Positions 35,463 to 46,858 of a stretch of DNA of 64,000 nt are shown here, in pieces (the first letter of the stretch is position 1; each line of letters begins with the position of its first letter). The notes beneath the pieces were generated by a model. It saw only the letters and a list, made by a program, of their open reading frames with translations, had not been told where the DNA came from and did not search any database. The stretch is taken from positions 13,351,299 to 13,415,298 of the forward strand of contig BSYO01000009.1 of assembly GCA_033239525.1 (NCBI GenBank), read 5' to 3'. Origin of the DNA: Nepenthes gracilis. Taxonomy: Eukaryota > Streptophyta > Magnoliopsida > Caryophyllales > Nepenthaceae. The position numbers were made by a program, and so were the translations under genes.

Positions 35463-38186
35463 TGTGACGGACCGGGTTATTTTTCTCAAATAACTCTCCG
35501 TCAATAATAACTTATGTCTACAAGTATCATAATTTCAGCATATCACAGGATCCAAAAGCCACATAAAATTCGTGGCTCCAACATGGTGTGTTTAAATACC
35601 ACGTTGGCTCAAGAGAGATGCCACAAGTTCTCTATATACCCAGAAAAACATGCGGAAGCAGAACTAAATACTTAAGTTACCTGCGGAAGCTTAACAGGGA
35701 TGTAACTAATCTCCAGGCTTTTGACATTCATCTTTGCTCAAGCAGATCCCCTTTCTTGTTCTAATTATTCAGGGGCCATTTTTAACACTAACACCTGGGA
35801 GGAGAAAATAGCAAGCGTAAGCGTACAGCTCAGCAAGTGAAATCATACGTCACTATCAAGTTGTGAAGGAACATGAAAAGGGTAACATGGTCTTTAAAAT
35901 ACAATGAGACTTGAGAGGATCATTTAGAAGTATTAATTTGCCATTCATCATATTTTGGAACCTTTAGTTACCATTTGAACATGCTTAATCAATTTACCTT
36001 AATCTTTGCGGACTAGGGCCAGTGGGTCGTACTAGCAAACAATGCGAGAGAACGAGGAAAGGATCATGATACTCCACATGATCTAAGGCCATGAGGGCTT
36101 ATCTTTTACGGCCCAGCCGAGGGGTCGTGCACATCGTGCCATATCGTAATCGCCCCATTCCCCCGGGGTACCAAGGCAGTCCTCGTTCTTCCACAATAGT
36201 ATCCTAAGGCATGACACGGACACCATCCGCTTACACATAAGCGACCAGAATACGTGGCCCAAGTATTCTTCGGGTTTCTACCGTGATGGACGTGTCAAGC
36301 CAGAGAATACTACCCATCTAAAAGTCCATGGTCCTAGTTTCATGATTCTATTTTCATATTCATTTGAGGAAAAGTCCACCGTATCTCATGTATCGTATCT
36401 CCCGCCATTTGGGAGGTTTCCTCATTCTCATATCATCACATATCACATTGTGGACTTCCCTCTGTTTACTCATTCGTTTCTTATCTCACTTGGGAACTTA
36501 AGCATTTCATATTGCAATCACACGTGCCATGTAGATTTCCTTTGATTGCTTATATATTTCTTATTCTTCTTTGAACTTATTCCCTTTAACGATTCAATTT
36601 GAATTCAAGAGAGAGCTTTAGCATTTCTCACTTCATTGAGTCGATATCGTTTTGAAGTCCTCCGGTGCTCATTTCATTGTAAGCGATGCACATAGATTAT
36701 TAATCATGGGATATACGATTTTTATGATTTGGATGGGTATTGGAACAACAATAGCTGATAGAGAACGACTAAAAATTACAAATTAACAAATAGTGAGTAT
36801 GAGAACACTTGCCTGGGATGCTCATCAATTCCTCATGTTTGGCTTGGAAATCCTTCTCCTTCCTTCTCTTTCGATTGTCTCTCCTCCGCCACTTTTTCCT
36901 TCTCTTCCGTTCGTCTCTTCTCCGCGTGCCACCTCCAATTTCCCCTCATCAGTATTTATAGGCGGTGGGGTGAGAAGGTGGGGCATGATTCTTCCAGAAA
37001 CTTCCAGGGATTTCTGGCGTCGTTTCTTCCCGAGATTTCCAGAAGTTTCCAGAGTCGCTCTTCCCGAATATTCGGGAGCTTTCTGGAGTCTTGTTCCCGT
37101 GATTTTCCGGAGTCAATTTCCTACTCCGGCTCCCATTCTTCCCTTCCGGTCAACTGACGTTGACCGAATTCCTTTTTTGCAGCCTCCTTCCTTTCTTGCC
37201 TTGTTGACCGGATTGGGCTACTTTTTCAGCATAAAGTCACTTTGTCCTCAAATCACTCCAGTTGTCAAGGCGTAAATCAACTCCGGCTTCAGAGAGCGTA
37301 AATTAACTTCAGCTGTTTCACAAATACTCCGGCTTCCAAGGCGTAAATCAACTCCGGCTTCAGAGAGCGTAAATCAACTCCGGCTATTTCGTTTCACAAA
37401 TCACTCCGGCTTCTGTGAGTAAATCTACTCCGTCCATATGCCTTTCTTACGTCACTCCGGCTTCTCAATCTATAATCAACTCCGGTCATTTCCTTCTCAA
37501 AAAGCACTTCGGCCTTAAGAGTCAATCGACTTCGGCTTTCGTGAGTAAATCTACTCCATCCATATCAACTCCGGTCATTTTCTTCTCAAAAAGCACTCCA
37601 GCCTTTAGAGTCATAAAGGCAGTTCCGCCTCAAGGCCACTCCGGCCTTCGTCAAAACCCGCACGCGTCCTCAATGGTAAGGAGTTTTGGGTCTTATATAT
37701 GCTTCAATGGTTTCTTCCCATTTCGATGTGGGACTTCTTCCACTCAGGCCTGCAAGGCAAGTCCGATTTTCATCAAACGTAAGGCAACTCTGGCCTTTAC
37801 GCTCTTCTTAATCCACTCCGACCTGCAAGTCTGGTCCGATTTTTATCAACTTAAGGCCACTCCGTCCTTAACTCTCCTCTCAATCCACTCCGGCCTACAA
37901 GGTCAGTTCGGTTTTTCCGTCATTTTTCCGCTCGAGCGCCTCTTGGGCGCACAGCAGGCGCCACTTGGTTACATGCTGTACTTCAGCATTTTTCCATCTT
38001 TTCTTCAATTATCAATTTGTTTTCTTCCTTTTTCTACATGTTTGGCCTCTAAAAGGGATTATTACCATTGTTATTTTTAGCACGTCTTAGATTTCAGAGC
38101 CTCACATTATTCGTTCCATAGGCTTAATATTGATCCTTATACTAATCACCTCATCATTATCAAGTTTTTGGATCCGGAACCTCACA
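35463..38186 (-). mobile_element. solo LTR of family D (copy 1)
   Basis: 2724 bases, ends TGTGACGG and CCTCACA, perfect target duplication GTGAG (35458-35462 and 38187-38191). Minus-sense TATA box CCTATAAATACT at about 36950-36962. U3, on the right, carries an ACTCCGGC-type array (about 37200-37650). Two long plus-strand frames (36793-37275, 37415-38080) lie in it, but they are antisense to the LTR and compositionally driven. Confidence 0.9.
37200..37650. repeat. ACTCCGGC minisatellite in the family D LTR
   Basis: More than a dozen AACTCCGG or CACTCCGG cores with 15 to 40 base spacers; longer units share GGCTTCAGAGAGCGTAAAT. It lies upstream of the TATA box in element sense, where the core reads GCCGGAGTT. 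In family B the array is downstream of the promoter and in the other orientation. Confidence 0.8.
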
Positions 38187-38869
38187 GTGAGGTTTTGGAT
38201 TTTTAAAATATGTTACTTGTGAGGTAATTAAGTTGAAATAGGTGAATTGTGGTCAAAAGGTATGGAAGAAATCGGATTAAAAAGCTCAAATATCCGAAAT
38301 TTGCAAAATCGGGAATCGAAGTTGTAAATCATTGAACATTAACCCGTAAATAAGATTTTGAGTTTTAAATCAAGATAATCATGGCTTATTAAAGATATAT
38401 AATCAAAATTAGGACCCCAAGATGTGAAAAATTGAATTAGAATGGCCAAAACGGGTCCGGGATGACTAAAATGCGAAGCTGGCACGTTGCCGGTCGACAC
38501 TAGGCCAGACCTGCGCCCGACGTGCGCTCGAGCCCAAGCTCAAGCATCGATTCTAGCATATGGGTGCCTAAGGCACGCTCGCTGTACGCTCAAGCGCCAT
38601 TTCCAGAACCAAGCACACCCGATGCACGCTCACTGCATGCTCGAGCGTCGGTTCACTGAATAAAAGCGCCACGCGCACGTTTTCTCAGACAGTTTTCATT
38701 TCCAAAAGAAAAATAGAGAAAGGGAGAGGAAAGAGGAAGAGAGAGAAGGGGAGATGGAGGCCCGTGGGTTCGATTTCATCAGAGAGCCAGTTAGAAAGGT
38801 GATAAATCAGGTTCAGGCAAGTACACTCATACTCTTCTATTTCATTTTCGTACACTTTTGTCTTGTTTT

Positions 38870-41800
38870 TGTAACGTCCCCGGGTACCCGCTTGTAAATA
38901 TTGTCTACTTTGCCACACAGGCGCACGGTTTTATTTCTGACAGACGGCCTTCACTGCCCCTAAAATGCGTCCACAAGGAAGAGGTATCCACGCTCTTATA
39001 AGGCATGCTTCGTTCTCCTCTTCATCCGATGTGGGACATTACAGTCCACTCCCTTGGGAGCCCAACGTCTACACTGGCACACCGAACAGAGCCCCGTCTC
39101 TAATACCATTTGTAATGTCCTCGGGTACCCACTTGTGAATATTGTTCGTTTTGCCACACAGACGCACGATTTTATTCCTAGCAGACGGCCTCTACCGCTC
39201 CCAAAACTTGTCCACAAATGAGAGGTATCCACGCCCTTATAATGCATGCTTCGTTTCCCTCCCCATCCGATGTGGGACATCACAGTCCATCCCCTTGGGA
39301 GCCCAGCGTCTGCGCTGGCACATCAAACCGGGCCCCATCTCTAACACCATTTATAACGTTCCCGGGCACCCGCTTGTGAATGTTATCCGCTTTGCCACAC
39401 AGGTACACGGTTTTGTTCCTGGCAGACGGCCTCCACCGCCCCCAAAATTATGAGGTTCCAGGTCTAAAAATATAATAAATATGAGGTAATCAATATGATA
39501 ATAATTAATACTAGACATATTGAACGAATGGGCATGTGTATCAGAAAAAAAATCAAAAAGATAAATCAGGTTGTGGACTGTTGAAGCGCTGCCAGCAGGA
39601 CTGCGCCTGCTGCGCACTAGAGCCTGGGCTCGAGCGCGAGCTGGCAGTAGCACCTCCACTCCCTGAGCGGCCCAATGCACTCGAGCGCGAGCCGGTAGTA
39701 GCACGCCTGCTCACTGTGGGCCTCTGTGCGCTCGAGAGCCCGATAATTTTAAAGCCGCGGCCTCCTTTAGGTTTTTTATTTTTTCGCGAACCAAAACCTT
39801 CTAGAGAGAGAGGGCACCGATTTTAGAGAGAGAAAGGAGGAGATTGAGCCCGTGAAGTCCGAATCCATCTGAGAGTTAGCTATTAAAGTGGTAGTACGCG
39901 TCGAGGCAAGTGTTCTCATAGTCACTTTTATTTTTTGATATTTTTTGGTTATTGTCGGGGATTTTGGTCTCGATACCCACCCAAACCATAAAAAATGTGA
40001 TACCCGTGACTTGAGACCAATGATTGTGTAATTTATTATCCGATTTACTCATCGATCTGACCGGCGGAGTACCGCCAAACCCTAACCTACGGGAATTGGG
40101 GGTTTTCCTTTTTTATACCCTATTTTATTAAATTGACCCCAAAATGTGAATCCTCACGTCCCAAATGTGTATATATGTCGGTCGCGCGATCAATCTCGCA
40201 AAATTTGAACCATTCACGGCGTCCAGGCCCTCTAAATGGGCGCTGACACTGTTCACCCAAGACAAAAAGGAAAAATTGCATGTTTCTATCTTCATGATAT
40301 GTTAAAATGACTTTAAAATATGAATCCCCGCATCCCAAAAGTAAGTATGTGTTGACCAGATGTTCGATTCCGTAAGATTCGACCCGTTCGCGGCATCCGG
40401 ACCCTCTAAAAGTGGCCTGACACTGTTCACCTAAAATTGGAAGGAAAATGTGCATGCTTTAGCTCTCTTCAATTGTGATGGAACTTATGACTAAATATTT
40501 GTGGCAAATTGTAAGTTCTAAAAATATGTAATTGTGCACCAAAGTATGGGAATGTGTCCCAGAGGCTTTTAAGGCGGTGTTGGACCAACGGAGGTAAGTA
40601 TAACCAAACTTTCTTATGAGCCGAACTTATTGGTTGAAAGATCTAAACTCCAAATAAAAGAAAAGAATCGAACGAGTAAATGGAAAGGAATCCACAAAGT
40701 GTAATGTGATGGATTTGGTCTCCCGGATGGAGACAAGTGATGGGAATGTGATTTTCCTGTATGAGAATGTATATGGCAAATGGTGGATTCCCCTTCAAAG
40801 GATTAAGACTAATCTTAAAATTAGGACCATGGATCATAGGGGTAGTACCCTCTAGCTTACCATGTACATCATGGTGGGAACCCAAGGAATACTTCTGCCA
40901 TTCCTGTAAGCGGGTGATATTCGTGGTACACTTTAGGATACTATTGTTGAAGAACGAGGATTGCTCTGGTCCCTAGGGGATATGGGGCGAGTTGAGATGG
41001 CCGAGTACTGTAGGCCTAAAATGTAGCCGATGGTCGAGTGTTGCAGACCTAAAATGTAGCCAGCTTTAGAATGTGTGACAGATACATTCCTTTCCTCGTT
41101 CTCTCACATCGTTGGTTAGTACAACCTACTAGCTTGGGTCCGCAAAGATTAATGAAAGTAATGAAAATGAATGAACGTAACCAGAACGAACATGCGAACC
41201 AAATGATCCCAGTTGTCCCCTCTTCTTGTATGCTTCCTTTTATTCAAGTTATATGTTTTCCCTGCCCAATTACTGGTTTTCCTGTTATTTATTGTAGTTG
41301 GTGATATATGATTATATTTGCTGAGCTGTATGCTCACTCTTGCTATTTTTCCTTCTAGATGAGAACATTAAGTCGGCGCCCGATTATTTAGAGCAAGGAG
41401 AGAGACTTGCATAAGGAGATTAGCTAGATGTCGAAGGCTTGAAGTTTTGGACACGTTGTTATAATAGAATGTAAATAGTCTTGTTGGATTAATGTGATTG
41501 TTGTTATTTTATGGTTATTGTTATACTTCCGCAGGTTTTTGGATTTAGCTATACTTCTGCATTTATGTTAATATTTTGGATTTTGTTTAGTCCTAAACGA
41601 CATCTCTTTAGACCCAACATGGTAGATAGGAGTACTGTATTGGAGCCATGGATGGTATGGCTATTGTGATCCTGTGTATTGTATTTTAGGTATTGATTAT
41701 TGGGTAGTTGTGTGCTTGTATAGGCTATTTTAGCAGGTTATATTTTTTATTTTTAGGCCAGTTGTAGAGGAAACTCTGTAGAAATTTCTATAAAATCCAT

Positions 41801-41957
41801 AATGATAAATTATGGGCATAAATTTATGTTACTATTGATGGAGGTTATTTAAGAAAAATAACCCGATCCGTGACAAAAACGCATCTACAAGGGAGAGGTA
41901 TACACACCCTTATATGGCACGCTTCATTCCCCTCCCCATCCAACGTGGAACATCACA
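38870..41957 (-). mobile_element. TRIM tandem array, three LTRs and two interiors
   Basis: LTR copies of 174 bases at 38870-39043 and 39111-39284, and a third at 39352-39448 plus 41880-41957, split by a family D LTR. The two interiors are 67 bases each (39044-39110, 39285-39351). In minus sense each LTR starts TGTAATGTCCCACATCGG or its variant, with a TATA-like CTTATAAG, and ends ACGTTACA. The interior opens with AATGGTATTAGAGACGG, a tRNA-Met primer site. The whole array is flanked by GTTTT (38865-38869 and 41958-41962), so one insertion grew by LTR recombination. It has no coding capacity, as in the TRIM class. Confidence 0.92.
39449..41874 (+). mobile_element. solo LTR of family D (copy 2), inside the TRIM array
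   Basis: Starts TATGAGGTTCC (TGTGAGGTTCC in copy 1, so the first G is mutated) and ends CCGTGACA. Target duplication AAAAT (39444-39448) and AAAAC (41875-41879). It is inverted relative to copy 1, giving a large imperfect inverted repeat. It carries a diverged direct repeat of about 175 bases (40140 and 40315, each with GACACTGTTCACC) and two copies of the GGCCTAAAATGTAGCC unit near 41000-41060. Confidence 0.85.
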
Positions 41958-42670
41958 GTTTTCTTCAGTTATCATCATTCTGATACTTAGTTAGATTTAT
42001 ATTTTGTAATTCTCAAGACCTAAGCATGCATATATGTTAATTTGGAATCCAAATTCATAATTTAGGTAAAGTTTCGGACAACGAAAACCCTAACCGTGGC
42101 GCTTGAGCATGAAACCCATAGATTTTTGGCGTTTTAACTTAATTTGGGACTAGACTATGGTTATCCATGACTTGGGCATGTATTTTTATCGATTGGGTAT
42201 TTGAATTTGCGGTTTGAGGTGAAATTTCGTTCGCGAAGCCCCTAACCCACGCCCGAACACCCTTTAAACTTCGATTTGGATTTTAATGTATAAATTGACT
42301 TGAGATTATAGTTACCCATGCCTTGGGTTCAATAAATTACCCATTAGATTTCTAAAATTCTGAGAATAAATCAAAATGTGCATCGGTGCACTGGTTCACG
42401 AGGGTTTCGAATGATATTTTACATAATTTTTCATATTTAATTGCTAATCAAATGATATGTATGCTTGTATAAATCTAATTGAATAATCTGGAAGTTTCAA
42501 TATATACGTTGTGAAAGAAATATGTGTCGGAAAGCTCTTAAAGTCAATCCATTCTTTAATAGTAAGAACTTCTAATCTTCTCTATGCTTTCAATATTCGT
42601 ATGTAAGTTAAGTTATGAAAAGATTGAAATCCATAAACAAGATAATAAGTATATGAATAACTAGAGGGGA

Positions 42671-45537
42671 TGTGACAGCCCGGCCTTATTTCACTTCATA
42701 AAGCCGCTGTCAGCCCATAATTCTTGCCTTAAAATAAAATAATAAATGGGCATAAAATTTTTTTCTTTTCACTCATACACAGGATCTCATGAGGCCGGAC
42801 TATATAAAGCTGGCCCACTGGTTTGATTTCAAACTTGTCCGGCCAACTCTAATGTTTGCCGGACCCAATTGCCCTGAGATACTTACTAAAAATTATAACT
42901 TTTATTCATAATACCGAAACATGCTAACATTGATAAGTTAAAACAGCGGAACAGTTTTACAAGTCTCCACAAAATATCAGAGAAATTAAACAAGCTCTTC
43001 ATTTAGTCTGCTCCGGTCAACCGGACTACTTGGCTATACCATGAGATTCTACTCAACTTCATCCTCCATGAGCCTTTCATCATCTGAAAACAACAAGAGT
43101 GAGCACAAAGCCCAACAAGGTACTCACATGCAGAAAACGGAAATCATATATATATATAAGCGGATAAAACAGAAATTCGAAATCATCATGTCTTTAGTTC
43201 GGAAGTTCCTTTTTTTATTGTCTTGTCTTGAAAACTAATAAAATCATTGAAGATTCTTATCATCTTTAGGGATCTTTAGGGACCGGACGGGAGCGGACAA
43301 CATCGAGGATGGGTTGTGTGTAACCGCACAACCTAAGGCCGTATCCCCTCATTATGCTCCCCGGGGTGGAAGGTGATGCCTTTAACCTGGCATACGGGGC
43401 CGTAGTCCATAGTTCTTATGCCACCAGAAAGTCCCCTCCCGTGGCCCAGGAGGCAATCCTCGAGTGTCACTCTAATATCCTTCATCCATCTTTAACAGCC
43501 AAGTTTAAGGAGACTCGACTCATGGTTCATATCTTTTCATGGCCATTCATCATAGTTCGGATATCGGAAGTCATAGAGTTCCACTTGCTGTCCGTATTAC
43601 ATGCATTTTCCGTGTTCATTAAAAATAGGCCGGAGTTCTTTTTCATACAGAGGGCCGGACTTCTTAAAGCTGGCGTTCTTTTATCAAAGCCGGAGTTCTT
43701 TACAAAACTGGAGTTCCTTGCAAAAGCCGAAGTTCTTTTGTTAAAGGCCGGAGTTCTTGTATCATGAGTTGTTATCAAAAGCCGGAGTAAAAAGCCGGAG
43801 TTCTCTTTTGTCAAGGCCGGAGTTCATTTTCAAACAAAAGGACGGAGTGCTTCTTTAAAGACGTTAAGGCCGAAGTTCTTTCTTAAAAGGATGGAGTACT
43901 TTTTCTTAAATAGACGGAGTGCTTTTTCATCAAAGTCCGGAGCTCTTTTTCTAAAGAGAACGGAGTACTTTTTTTTCTTTAATCATCTTAAAGCCGAAGT
44001 CGTTTTATTGAAAAGACGGAGTTCGAAAACCGGAACTCTTGGCAGTGTACTTTGCTCAAAGGGCGGAGTTCTTCTTCAAGGGCGGAGTTCTTTCTCCAAA
44101 AAGGGCGGAGCTCTAAAACGGGAGTGATTCTTTCTTTAAAATCCGGAACTCTAAAACCGGAGTGTTTTCTTTCTTTAAAATCCGGAGTGATTCTTTCTTT
44201 AAAGTCTGGAGCTCTAAAACTGGAGTGACTTTTCTTTAAAGTCTGGAGTGCTAAAACCGGATTGACTTTTCTTTAAATCCGGAGTGCTAAAAACCGGAGT
44301 GACTTTTCTTTAAATTCGGAGTTCTTTTTCTTTTAAAAGCCGAAGCTCGAAAAGCCGGAGTTCCGTTTCTTTTAAAATTCGACACTCTAAAATATTGAGT
44401 TCTTTTTCTTTTAAAAGCCGAAGCTCTAAAAGTCGGAGTTATGTTTCTTTTAAAATCCGACGCTCTAAAATCCGGAGTTCTTTTTCTTTCAAAAGGGATG
44501 GAGTAACTTTCTAAAAATGCCGGAGCTCTTTTTCTTAAAGTCAGAGATCTTTTCGACAGAAACCGGAGTTCATTTACAGGAGTTCTTGTTCCATCTTAAG
44601 GCCAAAGTTCTTTACCTTAAACATGCATTTATCGAAGTTCATAACAATTGACAAATAATCATGTTTCTAAGCAGAACAAAACCGAACATCATGAATAACG
44701 AGACTTCTTTTTAATCATGCGATTACAAACGATTCTTCCTTAATTCAAACAACAGAACAAACATCGTACGTACAGAAATATAAGTCGATCGAAATATCAG
44801 ATAAAGGAACAGAATAAACATTCATACATTCTAAAACATGCTCTCATAAAAATATCAGATTTACTCGTATTGCAAACATGCATAATAATCATGAACTTTA
44901 AAAACAGGGTGAGTACTCTTGCCTGAATTTTTTTATTTCGCCTTGAACTTTTGGTCAAGCCCTATCGAGTGCCCCTTTCTTTTCCCACTCTCTAAAGCCT
45001 TATTTATAAGCCCTAGGGTTTGGCAGCCTTCGGGGGAAATTTGCAGGGTTTCCAATTTTAAAGTTTCCTCATTATTTATTATTTCCTTATACTCGGTTTC
45101 CTTATTTCAAAATTTCCTTAGTAGTTATTTCTCTTTGTTTAGTTTCCTTATTATAAGGATTTCCTTATTAATTATTATTTCAACGTATTCGGTTTCCTTA
45201 TTTACGCATTCCGGTCAACTAACTCGCATTGACCGGATCAACAACTTCGGCTTCACAAATACACTCCGGCCCTCAAGGCTACTTTGGCCTTACCTGGCCG
45301 GACTTGATTTTCATCAAGGAAATCCGGACTTCTTTTCAAGGGATATTCCGGACTCCTTTTTCAAGGGAATCCGGACTGGATTATCGTAGAAATCCGGAGT
45401 GGGTTTTCATTAAATAAGGGCCGAAGTTGATTTCATCTTAAGGCTGATTTACTTCCTTATTGCATTTTCCGGTCAACTGGTATTGACCGGACTCGATAAC
45501 TGGGGTTTTCTATGCTTTTAAAGTCTGGGTCGTTACA
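42671..45537 (-). mobile_element. solo LTR of family B
   Basis: Ends TGTGACAGCCC and CGTTACA; perfect target duplication GGGGA (42666-42670 and 45538-45542). Same family as the LTRs of the 8960-17992 chromovirus but about 600 bases longer, because the minisatellite is expanded. TATA region at 45001-45009 (minus sense). U3 holds an extra ATCCGGACT array (about 45295-45410) and CGGTCAAC..TTGACCGG pairs. Confidence 0.92.
43625..44600. repeat. expanded GCCGGAGTTC minisatellite
   Basis: Roughly 45 cores over nearly 1 kb, about twice the length of the same array in the chromovirus LTRs. Subtypes follow one another: GCCGGAGTTCTTTT first, then CCGGAGTGCT and ACCGGAGTGACTTTTC with longer TTTCTTTAAA spacers (44110-44320), then a 50-60 base higher-order unit (44330-44480). 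This indicates growth by local duplication. Confidence 0.85.
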
Positions 45538-46845
45538 GGGGAATTCCACATTGGGAATTGATGAATCTGATCTCCTAGATTAAGATATTTGTGAAAAGAT
45601 AAATTTGATCTCCTAGACGAAGATATCTGTAAAAAGATGAATCTGATCTTCCAGATGGAGGTATCTGTGAAAAGAATCTGGTAGAACTTCCTTCAAAAGA
45701 TTTGATAATCGTGAAACTAGGATCCGCATTCATGTTTTTGATGGGTAACGCCTCCAAGCATGTCACTAATGTGACAGTGGAAGCTCAAGTAAATTATCCT
45801 GGCCACTAGTTGTAGCGGGTGATATTAGGAACATGCCTTATGACGTTATAGCAGTAATCGAGGATGACTCTGTTCATGGAGTAATACGTGGTCCACTCTT
45901 CCTCGGAGCGTTGAAATTTGGAGGATAGAACTCTAAGTCTAACCTGCTCTTGGGAGGTATTACTGTAACTAATCTCACTAGAAGGGATACTACTATTCTA
46001 TTTTTGACTTCTGATTGTGTGCAAAATACAATCTATTATCGATTATTCACTTCCTTTGGTTAGTAAGGTCCATTAGCCCAAGTCTACAAGATAAATAGTT
46101 ATACTTATGTTACGTCCTAAAGAAAATAAGAATAAAAGAAAGAAGTAAAATGCACCTCAAGCATATCAATTTAAGTTCTGTTTATACTTTTTTCCTGATC
46201 ATATATCTTTTTCCTATTTAATTTTGTTATTATTGTTCAGTGTCTTATTATGATATACTTATTGAGTTGTTAGCTCACTCTTACCTCCTTTTTTTCAGAT
46301 GAGAGTTACGAGATGATACCCAATTAGTTAGAGTAAGGCGGGAGTTAAGCTAAAGAGATCGGTTAGATTTTGAGGACTTGTAGTTTTGTATATGTTTAAT
46401 GTAATAGAATAAAAATAGTTAAGTTAGATTTATATTGTATAATAGAATTGGCATGATTGGTTATGTATTATTGTAGATTTTGTTATACTTCCACTGGTGG
46501 TTGATGTATCTAATTTTGCTTCCACTATTGCTCGATTATGGATTTGTTTAGGACTAGATGATATCGCTATTTAGATTCAATGTGACAATCATGAATATTA
46601 TGTTGGAGTCATGGATGATATGACATTTTTCGATCATGTGTATATATTGTGTTGAATGTTAAAGTTTGAGGATTTATATACTTGTACAGGTTTTAATTAA
46701 GTAGGTTGTATAATGGTTTTTGATCCACTTACAAAGAAAACTCTATCAAAATTTCTACAGAATTCAATATTTTAAAAATTTTGGATGTCAATTTTGTTTG
46801 TTTATTGACGGAGATTATTAGAGAAAAATAATCCGTTCTATCACA

Positions 46846-46858
46846 ATTGGTATCAAAG
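46846..46858 (+). promoter_or_regulatory. primer-binding site of the LARD
   Basis: ATTGGTATCAAAG directly after the 5' LTR, a one-base variant of the tRNA-Met-complementary TGGTATCAGAG. It proves plus orientation and that the 3.1 kb interior belongs to a retrotransposon. Confidence 0.85.

Larger units (their letters stand above)
35301..46845 (+). repeat. LARD 5' LTR, in four pieces
   Basis: Pieces 35301-35462, 38192-38869, 41963-42670 and 45543-46845 align in order with the uninterrupted 3' LTR at 49974-52924. They start TGTGATGACCC (TGTAACGAC in the 3' copy) and end TATCACA. The first three gaps are exactly the insertions listed separately, each with its own target duplication. A GA-rich leader (about 38700-38760) follows a GAATAAAAGCG TATA-like box in both copies. 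Confidence 0.9.

Noticed and set aside
36793..38080. Two plus-strand frames of 160 and 221 codons
   Set aside because: They lie inside a solo LTR, antisense to it, and end in the ACTCCGGC array; no domain, Ser/Phe-rich composition.
38870..39448. Cassandra-type TRIM carrying 5S rRNA sequence
   Set aside because: The LTR has a TRIM layout and a tRNA-Met primer site, but I see no 5S internal promoter boxes in it.
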